A DNA stretch of 64,000 nucleotides, taken from Arsenophonus sp046530935 (GTDB lineage Bacteria > Pseudomonadota > Gammaproteobacteria > Enterobacterales > Enterobacteriaceae). Below are positions 54,490-64,000 of the stretch, one piece after another. Position numbers and translations under genes: made by a program. Numbering within the stretch: position 1 is the first letter of the stretch; the number at the start of each line of letters is the position of its first letter. The stretch lies in assembly GCA_046530935.1 (NCBI GenBank), contig JBHEQW010000003.1, forward strand, positions 1 to 64,000. Reading direction: 5' to 3'. The notes beneath the pieces are model-generated. The model saw only the letters and a list, made by a program, of their open reading frames with translations, made no database searches and had not been told where the DNA came from.

Positions 54490-55468
54490 TGGTTAACTTT
54501 GAAGCAATCTTTCACAGACTGCAATGAAGTTTTATTATCTAATAGTGATTGTTGTAATTCCTAATTGTACAGCTAAACATATCGATTCATAGTGATCTCA
54601 AACTCTTCACCAGAATTGAAATGATGGCTTTGCAGTCCATCTTATTATTAAGCCAATTAAATAGCTTAACTATATCATTGTTTTAGCATTTATCGCCTAG
54701 CCAATTCAGTGTTTTATAGCAATGTCTATCTGTACATAAACACTCTAAGTTTTGTTTTTTAGTAGCTTAACGCTTTCTAAGACAAAAAAGGAGGTCTGTA
54801 AATTCTTTTTTATTGTCTGTAAGTATTTGATAGATAGTGGATTGAATATACTTAGTTAATATCATTGTAAGAAGCGTTAAGCATTTAGCCGAAGTCTTGG
54901 CATTGTAACGACTGATAAAGTCACATCGAGTTATGTGATCTATATCTACGAAAAGATAACGTTGTGAAGTTTTATTGAGGATTTTTAAAAGATATTTCAA
55001 CATCTACATGCAAAAAAGATATTTCACATCTACCAGCTACCAGCAAATATGATAAGCAGGATTTGGTTTTTAAACGCTTTATGCTTCAACTGAGCTGTGC
55101 CTTTCCCTATCTATATTCTCTATATTCTCTATTTAACTCAAATTCTCCAAGAGGCCACCTGAATAAATAGCGATCTAGGACAAAGATGGAGATATAACGT
55201 GGTTCAGAAATTATCGTATGGAATTTCCAGAGGATTATCAAGAGTAAGAAAAAAGGATTTTTTGCAAGAAAACGACTATGGCTTCTTGAGCTTGCGATAG
55301 CTTTGTTAGAAAACGATGGAGAATATGGCTGTGATCATCAATATAATCTTGTTTTTGCCTTTAGCAATAATAAGAAGTTAGGATATGCCATAAGGCTTAG
55401 CCAAAAGTAGACGCATGGTCTTTTTTGGCAAGAAGAGCGATACTGATTTTTAGGTGTTGTAAGTTGTC
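54490..55468 (-). mobile_element. Degraded IS481-family element
   Basis: Minus-strand open run at 55003-54767 reads KYLLKILNKTSQRYLFVDID and LTDNKKEFTDLLFCLRKR, the IS481 catalytic core; upstream frames give TTPKNQYRSS and LAKPYGIS. Bounded by the right end of an IS256 at 55469. Confidence 0.75.
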
Positions 55469-56319
55469 TGAGAGTTATTAGGAAATCTAGTGTATATCAA
55501 GCTGTCAGGCTAAATGTTTTTCCACACACTTTGTAATGCTTCATGAATCTGTTCTTCATCTTTAAATTAGACTTTGCTTGGCACCTGGTTTATCAGGCTA
55601 AAATTCATTAGCTGATTCTAAATTTTCTAAGGAAACTGTATTAGCTTAAATAGCATTAAAATAATTTTTTCTCAAATCATGGTTTTTCGCTCGTATTGAT
55701 ATCCTAATATCACTGTCGCAAAAACCCATTCAATTGAACTTGTCGTTATTATTGATATCCATGCTCAGACGAAAAGTTATAGAGTGCCAATAGTTCTTTT
55801 GGATCATCTCTAACTTATTCATTGCCGAATGATAGTTTTTTGGAAAACTCACAAATAAAACATTAAGTATTTATTAGAAGCATTTTGGCTCTTTTTGTTA
55901 GCTAGAACTCCTGAATCTAAGCCTTAATTTTCGGTTGTATGTCTTTTGGAGTGAAGTTAGCACATTATCTGTTTTGTGTACTTAATAGCGTTGGGGGCTA
56001 CGTCTACAGAAATATCTTTCTCATTGCATTCTAAAAATAAGGACATCATTTCTCTCAGAAAGCTTGGAAGTTACTGTTAAGCTCAGGTGCTTGCAGGCCA
56101 TTGAGAAGTTCAGTCAAGTTTGTTCATGATTTTCGATAAGAATCTTGGACCGCAACGAGCTCCTTATATATATAACGCAGTGATATCAATAATGACAATA
56201 ACAAACAAGGATGATCAGATTGGCTAACAGGATTCTATATTATGGATCGGCCAAGAAATAAATGTGTGGGGTATCACTTAAATCACATAGGCATAATTAT
56301 CTGTGTTTCTTCAATGAAT
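55469..56319 (-). mobile_element. Degraded IS256, 3' part (split copy)
   Basis: Right end GAGTTATTAGGAAATCTAGTG. The reading runs as in other copies until about 56319, where a 1.9-kb insert interrupts it; the 5' part resumes at 58195. Confidence 0.7.
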
Positions 56320-58194
56320 GTGTGTATCTCACAGTATGGTAAGAGAGGCGAAGAAGATATATTGGTTCGTAGTTATTCATGATTTAAGTACTGTTTTATA
56401 CTCGGCAATATGTTCTTCTTTTTAAGAATTTATACAGACCGTTTGGAATAAATCTCCTGGAAATCGCAAAACTTGTAAAATCAGCAAAACATGCGCGACT
56501 TCACATGTTACGCCAGTTGTTTATCCGAACGGTTTATGATATTAATCCAGAAATTAATGATAACAGACATCTACTGAATTTTTTATGATATCAAGAAATA
56601 AGCCATACACTAATTCATCCAACAACTAGGTTTCAAATTTTTTTCGACACGCAAGTATTGTTCTATCTATTCATAATTATCTAGAGTTTTGAACAATGCG
56701 CACCATCCCATGATGCTAAGTCAATAATGCTGGATACAACTGCATTGATATGGGTAATAACTGAAATTATGCTTGGCGATGAATTCATCACTTATAAGGA
56801 ACTAGTGATAATCTTATTTCACGCTCACTTGAATAAACTAAAGATAAATGGATCGATAGACATGACGAATGCTACGGAGAGGATGACTATTTCTATATTC
56901 TCTAGCAAGATACACCCAAGATGGTAATTTGCTAATATTGTGATATACTATGTTTAACTAAATTGGGTTTCAGCATTTATGACAGCTGTAATAAATTTCT
57001 TAAAAAACACTCTGAATGTGTTAATTCGTGGATGAGTCTATCTGTCAAGCGAATGCTTCCTTGCATCACTTGTTCAATAGAGTATGTTTTATATATAAGC
57101 CGCTACTGTTGTTCATCTCCTAAATATTCATGCCACTATCATTCGCGCTGTTTGTATTTCCAGTGTTATGCTAGTAAGCATGTAAACAAGGGATCGAAAT
57201 TGGTATTTTTTCTGCCTTCCACTCTTATGGTCAAGAACTCAATTAGCATTTGCATTCTAATATCTCCGTTACTAGTAGCGATCTGGATATTAAAGATCCT
57301 GTATGGAGGATACATTCTTTAAAAAATAGATGGCAAAGAAATCTACTGAAGCGCTGTCATCCCGATGCTTCGTTACAGCCATGACATGATAAATCCCATT
57401 AGTCTTCTTGATTTTTGGCAATATAATCACCAGGAAGTAGTGTGGCGTTACTTGAAGGATAAATTATGAACTTATGACGGTTCATGGAAAGTGCGCTTCA
57501 CTAAAAAGAGGAATAAGTGCAGCATAGTGTGAAATGCCACGATCACCACATTAAACCACCGCCTACCAACTCACCACTACCTCGAACACCACTCAACCCT
57601 CTTACCTCTCAGCCAGACCAGCTATGTTATCGTCAAAAGTGTAGTCTTTGCTAATGTAGAATGCTTCAATATCATTGCAAGTCCACTGGACTAAGGAGTA
57701 GCAACAGAAAATCTGACTAAGGAAGATATAATCTGTAAGATATATTAGCCATATTCCGGCTAGCTATGTTAAAATGGTTTATTGTCGAATCGAAACCTAA
57801 GCACACTACCACCTGAAGGTGTATAATGCAATGGAGAATGACGGCTAGCAAAAAATCAGAAAACTAAAATGTGCTGTTATAATAAAAGGATTCCTGCATA
57901 AAGATTAGTAAAAATATATTCTGTGGGCAGATAGGATAGTTTTTATCAACGCTCAACTTACCAAACATGCAATGGAATTCTTGTTGAAAAGAATGCATAA
58001 AATAGAAAAAACTATGATTTTTAAGCCAAACTATATGGTTAATGTATCTAAAATTAGTGTATTAAATCAATTGATATATATTCTGATTAAAGTTTAACTT
58101 GCAATAGAATCCAGTAAACTAGTTTTATCTCATTTTATCAATAAAAGATGACTTTTTGTATTCACTTAAGTAGCGATTTAAGTTGCCAATTATA
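56320..58194 (+). other. Unidentified decayed repeated element, copy 2, inserted in IS256
   Basis: 1.87-kb insert that interrupts an IS256 copy at a single point, so it arrived as a mobile unit or was joined by recombination. Open-looking plus-strand runs: EIMLGDEFITYKELVII (56763-56813), FLKNTLNVLIRG (near 56995), and MINPISLLDFWQYNHQEVVWRYLKDKL (57389-57470) followed after a stop by DGSWKVRFTKKRNK. These match, in the same order, minus-strand blocks of the 15.1-18.2 kb stretch. Family unknown to me. Confidence 0.5.
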
Positions 58195-58815
58195 AAGCTG
58201 TTGATGTTTTAATCTGATTGTGATGCCAATGTAAAGGCTGGCTATGTGCTTTTTCAGGAAAAGCTACCTCCCATGCATGCAGCGAGCTCCACTTTTCCTA
58301 CAGTGTTTCGTAAAATCAGCAGAGGATATCTGCCTTGCAGGTACAACTATCTATATATAGATATAGTAACTTTTCGATTTTTTTGCCTTATTAAGATAAG
58401 GATGGTAGCAACGAGAGCTGTTGAAGCATATTCTGTTGCTGCTGCGATCTAGATGATATTAGACAGTTTAATCTCAACATCGCCAATATCAGTCTGTATT
58501 GTTCCATGTAGCAAAATAACAGTTACGAATAACTGCACGGTTGGACGAAAGATAGAGAAGGCAACGTTTAAAAAAAGATCTTCTTACAGTATGGCTTCAA
58601 GCTGTTCAGCCTCAACGACGTTGTCTATCATCTGACTGGCAGCATTATATATAAGTTCATGAAATGGATCAGAGGTAATATCTGGTTTTTGGATATCTTG
58701 TCGGCTAAACTTCTTATAAAATATCATTTCTTTGTTGTTAAAATCATTCATATAATCAATAAGCAGCATACACAACTACTTCTTAAACTTCCATATACTA
58801 GAAATAAGTATGATT
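58195..58815 (-). mobile_element. Degraded IS256, 5' part (split copy)
   Basis: Continues the copy started at 55469 and closes with ATACTAGAAATAAGTATGATTT near 58818. Broken transposase N-terminal region on the minus strand. Confidence 0.72.
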
Positions 58816-58909
58816 TATTGTGTTGTAAGCAAACTTTGCTAGTAGGAAATGCAATGTTTTCTTCCAATTTAAATTAGTGGAATAGAACCCAATGAAGAGT
58901 AAAATGGAT

Positions 58910-58915
58910 TATAAT
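58910..58915 (+). promoter_or_regulatory. -10 box candidate for alx
   Basis: Perfect TATAAT 50 bases before the alx ATG. No good -35 box at the right distance was found. The short leader leaves no room for the long manganese-sensing 5' UTR known for E. coli alx. Confidence 0.35.
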
Positions 58916-58964
58916 AGTCGAGCATTCTGTGGAAATTGGCTGTTTTTTATTTCTAGGAGCTAAA

Positions 58965-59921
58965 ATGCATTCTGTTGGTACTCCATTATTATGGGCAATT
59001 TTTACTATTGTTATTGCGGTTATGTTACTTATTGATATTTTTTTACATGGCAAGCATTTCGGAAAAGAAATAACAGTAAGACAGGCTCTCATATGGACTT
59101 TAATTTGGATTGCTTTGGCATTATTGTTTGCCTTAGGCTTATGGTTTTATTTTAAACAGACAAGTTGCCTGACGATTGCTAACCGGCAAGTAATGGCCTT
59201 TTTAACCGGTTATTTAGTGGAAAAAGCGTTAGCTATTGATAATGTATTTGTTTGGTTAATCTTATTTAATTATTTTTTAATTCCAGCTAATTTACAGCGC
59301 CTAGTTATTATCTATGGTGTGTTTGGTGCGCTAGTATTACGTACTATCATGATCTTTACAGGTAGTTGGTTAGTCTTACAATTTTACTGGATTTTGTATC
59401 TTTTTGGCATTTTTTTAGTATTTACAGGTATTAAAATGTTCTTTTTTAAAGAAAATGATCAATCGATTGATAAAAAACCACTCGTGAAGTGGGTTGCTTC
59501 TCATTTGCGCATGAAAAATACTTTATATGGTGATCGTTTTTTTATTCGTCAACAAGGAATTTTATTTTCTACTCCATTGATTATAGTATTAATTTTAGTT
59601 GAGATTAGTGATATTATTTTTGCTGTAGATAGCATTCCTGCTATTTTTGCAGTAACAACGGATCCTTTCATTGTACTGACATCAAATCTATTTGCAATTT
59701 TAGGGTTGCGGGCGATGTATTTTGTTTTATCAGGTATTGTTGAAAAATTCTCTATCCTAAAGCATGGACTATCTATTATTTTAATTTTTATTGGTATAAA
59801 AATGTTATTAATGGATGTTTTTTATATTTCAACCGCTATGACGCTAAGTATTATTGCTGGGATTTTAATCTTAACGATCTTGATTAATTATATTGTTAAT
59901 AAATGCAAAAAACATATTTAA
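58965..59921 (+). CDS. alx: Alx, TerC-family membrane protein
   Basis: TerC/Alx family; E. coli Alx is induced by alkali and manganese and has been proposed to export Mn2+. 318 residues (E. coli 321), starting MHSVGTPLLW against MNTVGTPLLW, with AGGAG (58955-58959) 5 bases upstream. An ATG at 58929 lies 36 bases upstream in frame but its codons are unlike the family. Signature acidic motifs are kept: EKALAIDN at 86-93 and VEISDIIFAVDSIPA at 212-226. Seven or more membrane segments. Stands alone between IS256 and IS481 wrecks; no terminator visible. Confidence 0.93.
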   Translation: MHSVGTPLLWAIFTIVIAVMLLIDIFLHGKHFGKEITVRQALIWTLIWIALALLFALGLWFYFKQTSCLTIANRQVMAFLTGYLVEKALAIDNVFVWLILFNYFLIPANLQRLVIIYGVFGALVLRTIMIFTGSWLVLQFYWILYLFGIFLVFTGIKMFFFKENDQSIDKKPLVKWVASHLRMKNTLYGDRFFIRQQGILFSTPLIIVLILVEISDIIFAVDSIPAIFAVTTDPFIVLTSNLFAILGLRAMYFVLSGIVEKFSILKHGLSIILIFIGIKMLLMDVFYISTAMTLSIIAGILILTILINYIVNKCKKHI

Positions 59922-60009
59922 TTAACCAATTAATATCTTTAAATATTAAAATATTGTAGATATTCATATTGATGAATAATAAAAAAAGTGACATGTCTAT
60001 TTTCTATAT

Positions 60010-60339
60010 TAGTTGTTTGGTCCTGGAACATTATATAGGACCTTAATAGAACACTCTATTTATGTGAATAGAGCTACTGTAGCTACTTGATGGGATATAG
60101 TTGATGGAAAAATATCCTGATAATTAAGCTCCATTATCAGGCAACTACAAGATCGAAAATAAGAGCTGCTCTTCAGGCAAGCAAAGAGCATCAGCTATTT
60201 TAGCTAAGTGTTATTGGTATAGTTTTAAACTAACCTTTTATAAAGTATAAAAACGAGATAATGTTAATTATTACAGCCATATTCTCTATCATTTTCTGAC
60301 GATGTTATCGTCTGTTAGGAAAAGGAAGTCGCAGTTTTT
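60010..60339 (+). mobile_element. IS481 5' fragment interrupted by IS256
   Basis: Starts TTGTTTGGTCCTGGAACAT, reads TTTRSKIRAALQASKE with repairs, then KRDNVN and HFLTMLSS, and is cut at 60339 by the left end of an IS256. Confidence 0.68.
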
Positions 60340-61823
60340 AGTTATGCTTGTTTCTGTATATCTGGTTTCGAATATAGTGGGCTGTATCTTTACGATGATT
60401 AATTTCCTAAATGATTTCAACAATAAATAGATGACTTCCTATAAGGAAGTCTATCATAAGGGTATCCACGAAACCAGATATTACCTGCGATCTCTTGTAT
60501 GAATTCATAAGTAATGAATTCAGTTATTTGAATAGCCAGCGACGATTAAGGTGAGCTCGAAGGCCTGTTACGAAAAGATGCTGAATGCCGTCTTGTTAAC
60601 TTTCGGGTACATGCTGTCGTCCATAATACGCTTATTTGCTGTAGTCCACTATACGGACTACTATCTTGTAGTGATGTTAAGATTAAACCGCCTAAGGTTA
60701 TGTAGAATGATCACATCTGCAATGGAATATGCTTCAACAGCGTCTTGTTAGTCCTATCGCTTTATCTGAAGCGTATAAAAAACCTCAAAGAATTGCTACC
60801 ATGGCTGCAATCTGTTTGAGAGGTAAGTCTCCAGATGATTTTTACGCAATTCTGTGAAGAAAGGATTGCTTGGTTATGTGGTGGAGTAGTGGTGCTTCTA
60901 GCTGAAAAAGTACATGGCCTTTATACAGAGCTAGCAACAGATTGAAATAGTAATGGCTTGAAGATCAGAGGCGATATAACGATAGAATCGTATCTACGTA
61001 ATTTTAAGCAAAACATATGCCATTTTTATTTTTTGTATAATGTCATATATAATTATGTCAGGCAAGATGATCTACTTTGCCTTCTGGTTTTATTATTGGC
61101 GTAACTAAGCATAAATATAAGGAGCTAGTTGTGCCAGAAGGAAGATGCTCATCGAGAGTCAGAAGCGAATTGGTCCAAATTTTAATAGCCTATGATTGCA
61201 TGAATTATAATCGTAACTTCCAAGCTTGCTACGAGAGATGATGCTATTTATTTTTTGAATGCAATGGCAAAGATATTCTCTAATACAGAGCACCAACGCT
61301 TTTGGATATACAAAACAGCTCATCCTGTGCTAGCTTTACTCATAAAAGGCATGCAATTGAAAGTTAAGGCTTGGCTGCTGGAGGTCTATCTAGGAAAAGA
61401 GAGCCGAGATGCCGATCATAAAGCTATTAATGTTTTGTTAGCATTGTTTTTATTAAAGTATTCTGTAGTCATGAAAAAGTTAAAGAAATATCGAAAAGAA
61501 TTTCTTCTATTTTACGACTTCTTGTAATACCACTCTGCATCAATAAAAATAACGAATTCAATTGAATCTTAGCTTTTGCGATAGTAAGAGCTTACGAAGC
61601 TGAGGCCCGAAGAAGTATAGTTCGAGAAAAATAATCTTTTCAATGACATTTAAGTTGCTCTCCTGTGCTTAGAAAAAGAGGACCATATCTAATAGATTTG
61701 ATGGTCATAACTCTGGTAGTAAATAATGTTCAATTTAATAATAGAGAACAGATTCATGAAGTATTAGAGTGGACTGTAGATGCATGGCCTGACACTGTCA
61801 TATAGCAGATTTGCTAATAACTC
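60340..61823 (+). mobile_element. Degraded IS256-family element, best-preserved transposase
   Basis: Left end AGTTATGCTTGTTTCTGTAT, right end GCAGATTTGCTAATAACTC. An open run at 61255-61527 reads NTEHQRFWIYKTAHPVLALL, KGMQLKVKAWLLEVYLGKES and KKYRKEFLLFYDF, the C-terminal half of the IS256 transposase (family QRCWVHKTANVLN). Stops on both sides show it is dead. Confidence 0.8.
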
Positions 61824-63799
61824 GTATTTCATTGAATCAGTTTATTTTTGATTAGAAATCAGGAAGCAGAGGTTAAATAAAATTTAAATATAAAAATATT
61901 TTTTATTTTTTTTTATTAGTAGAGAACTCAATTTAGTTCTCTCTAGTAGTTCAAATTTGAAAAAGATCACAAAATGAAATATACATATACCTATGATTTA
62001 TATTCATAAAGTTATTTATATAATATATCTGCAAATACTTGTTATGATATTTATATCTTTTTAAGAGAGCATCTCTCATTACCTAAACATGGTTATCAAA
62101 TTGTTCAAATTTATTGCAGATGGCAATAATGATAAAATTAAAGATCAAATAAGTATTTATGACATTAGGATGTGTAGTGCTTCAAAAGGATGTTTAGACC
62201 GTATTTGTAATGTTTTGAAGCGCATATTTAATAAATAAAAGATATAGAAAGAAATTGAGATAAACTCTGATATTTATCATCTATCTGATCCGGAATTTAT
62301 ACATATTGAGTTGAAGTTTAAAACATTGGATAAGAAAGTTGTTTTCTGTTCTTATGAACATGTCACATCAAGCAACTACTATAAGATCCTATCTTAATGA
62401 ATTTATCAGGCAATTATTGACTAATTTTTTTGCTGTTTATGAACGACGTTGGGCTTGATACAAGTTTGATAATGTTGTCGCTTCTACTCATTATAAGATA
62501 AGCCTATTAATATAGGCGTTAATTCAACAGATAATAACAATGATCATAACATTTATGAATTTTTAAAAATTATACTAATTTTGCGAATAAAAATCATGTG
62601 TAGTTTTTATATAGGCTGTCTAATTAAGATTAGAAGTATTCATAAAATTGTTGTTAAAGCCATGCAATGCATTAAACAGGCAATACAATTCGTATTATCG
62701 TGTAAATTCCCTAAGAAAGTTTTAAAAACAATAATTAAAAATCTATCTATTATGGTTATTGGTTATGGGATTTGCGTTAATGAAAAAGGATGCTTAAATA
62801 GAGAAGCTATTTCTTCTCTAGTTAGTAACTCTGTCACTGGTTTAATTGCTTTGCTTCACACAATTAATTATCTTGATGCTTAATCAATTAAAATATTTGA
62901 GTATATTGGTATGATGGTCTGTGGACCATGTGCAAGTGATTGGATCAAATTTTATTTTCTGGAAAACTATTATAGAAAACCATAGCCATGAAATTTGTGT
63001 TGTTCTAACATATCCTAAAACAATTGCTAAAAATATTAATTTTCATTTTAACCATGAAAAAGCGAAATTAATGGGTTAAGCATGGTCAAACAGGCAGTTA
63101 AAGGAAAATATAACTTGGATATTAAAGAAAAAATTACTTAATTTCTATCTTTCAGCAACTAACAGAAGAAATTATTTTCTTTTGTCTTATTACTTATCTT
63201 GAAAATAATAGATAACTTATCATTTAAAGTTAGGACATGAAATTTACATGTGCTATTTTATTGGTTATTTTTCTATAAGTTCAGTAGAGATATAGAAAAA
63301 CTTAAATTTCTTGCAGAACATGCAAGTTAAATAGGTAACAATTCTAACAGATTAATTTTAAAATTACCAGTTCATAATAACATACAATAGCTCGATCTGA
63401 CATTAGAAAATTTTTATCAAAAGTTAAATTTCAACATGCCAAAATTGCGTTTTTGACCATAGATCGTTTTTATTTAAGCAATAAATTGTATAACAATCAA
63501 CTGATGGTGAGGAATTTGTATATACGTTATACATAATCGTATCATTGTTGACGATGATAGTATGTGTGAGTGACCCTTACTAAAGAACTATTTTATAAAA
63601 TTAATATTAAAGTTATTGCAGTGATTACTAAAAATATTTCGAAAAAATATGGAAGTTAGATGAAATTTTTTACACGCTACTTTCTTTCTGTCTGTCAGAG
63701 TGGAAAGTTGCATCTGTGATTTACTGTACATAAGATAGGAAAAATCGTTACTATTTTTAATAGTGGTAGTTTATATTCACCAAATGTAAATAAAACTAT
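61824..63799 (+). other. Unassigned AT-rich stretch with decayed coding runs
   Basis: Plus-strand runs at 62091-62240 (MVIKLFKFIADGNNDKIKD, 49 codons) and 62581-62883 (100 codons, with NREAISSLVSNSVTGLIALLHTINY at the end) lie in line with further short frames between them, suggesting one dead gene of roughly 260 codons. No family recognised. Beyond 62884 frames are shorter and no feature is recognisable until the inverted repeat. Confidence 0.35.
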
Positions 63800-63867
63800 T
63801 TGTTTTTCTTTGTAAGATTTTCATCCTTAAAGTTCATTAAGGATGAAAATCTTACAAAGAAAAACAA
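63800..63867. repeat. 31-bp perfect inverted repeat
   Basis: Arms 63800-63830 and 63837-63867 are exact reverse complements around a 6-base loop (AGTTCA). The flanks mismatch at once, so the repeat has sharp ends. A/T tracts at the arm ends would allow bidirectional terminator function, but no intact gene lies next to it. Confidence 0.9.
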
Positions 63868-64000
63868 TCAATTAGTTATTGATAATTTTACACAATAATA
63901 CATTAAATTTCTATATTTTTACATTTGAAATTAGGATTTTATTTATAAATTTAAGCACATAGAAACTAAAAGAAAATTAATGGAGAGAGTATATCTCAAT

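Noticed and set aside
56320..58194. Group II intron inserted in IS256
   Set aside because: Size and location fit, and a GTGTG lies near the left edge, but no reverse transcriptase motif or convincing domain V could be read, and the shared blocks with 15.1-18.2 kb look like ordinary coding DNA.
61255..61527. 90-codon frame as an independent gene
   Set aside because: It matches the C-terminal half of IS256 transposases and is bounded by stops inside an IS256 copy.
1..64000. CRISPR arrays, toxin-antitoxin pairs, replication origin
   Set aside because: No regularly spaced direct repeats, paired small genes or DnaA-box clusters were seen.

Overview
The window is a stretch of a strongly AT-rich, heavily decayed chromosome from the order Enterobacterales, most likely an insect endosymbiont part-way through genome reduction. 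The intact proteins align at near full length with their E. coli counterparts (from memory), and short blocks of E. coli gene order survive: rmuC-ubiE-ubiJ-ubiB-tatABC-rfaH, ubiD-fre, pepQ-yigZ-trkH-hemG, hspQ/tusE/tRNA-Ser and ycaR-kdsB. Only about 15 protein genes and one tRNA look intact in 64 kb. The genus cannot be named from this alone; Arsenophonus-, Sodalis- or Serratia symbiotica-like lineages would all fit.

Layout. 1-2 kb: remains of insertion sequences (IS). 2.1-4.3 kb: ubiD-fre (ubiquinone decarboxylation, flavin reductase). 4.4-7.1 kb: IS481 and IS1595 remains around an unassigned stretch. 7.1-11.6 kb: rmuC-ubiE-ubiJ-ubiB, intact, closed by a strong terminator. 11.7-13.9 kb: dead tatA, tatB, tatC and rfaH. 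14.1-25 kb: an IS graveyard, an unknown repeated element, and the wreck of a Mu-like prophage control region. 25.3-28.9 kb: trkH intact between dead hemG, yigZ and pepQ. 30-33.7 kb: nested IS, then hspQ, tusE and tRNA-Ser(UGA). 33.8-40.9 kb: more IS and a 2.5-kb unassigned stretch. 40.9-44.6 kb: lpxL and agp. 44.8-48.9 kb: two inverted IS256 copies. 49.4-51.2 kb: ycaR-kdsB followed by dead elyC. 51.3-58.8 kb: IS wrecks around yqjA. 59-60 kb: alx. 60-64 kb: IS wrecks, then an unassigned stretch ending in a 31-bp perfect inverted repeat.

The survivors point to retained aerobic ubiquinone synthesis (ubiD, ubiE, ubiJ, ubiB), a lipid A/KDO outer membrane (lpxL, kdsB), potassium uptake (trkH), tRNA 2-thiolation (tusE) and envelope ion homeostasis (yqjA, alx). 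Twin-arginine export, RfaH antitermination and HemG are lost. Three IS families (IS256, IS481, IS1595) have many copies, nested in one another. Every copy I could read is riddled with stops and frameshifts, so this was an old expansion that has since died. No new defence or secretion system is visible. The best leads are an unidentified two-copy decayed element, signs of sequence exchange between dead IS copies, and IS-linked rearrangements.
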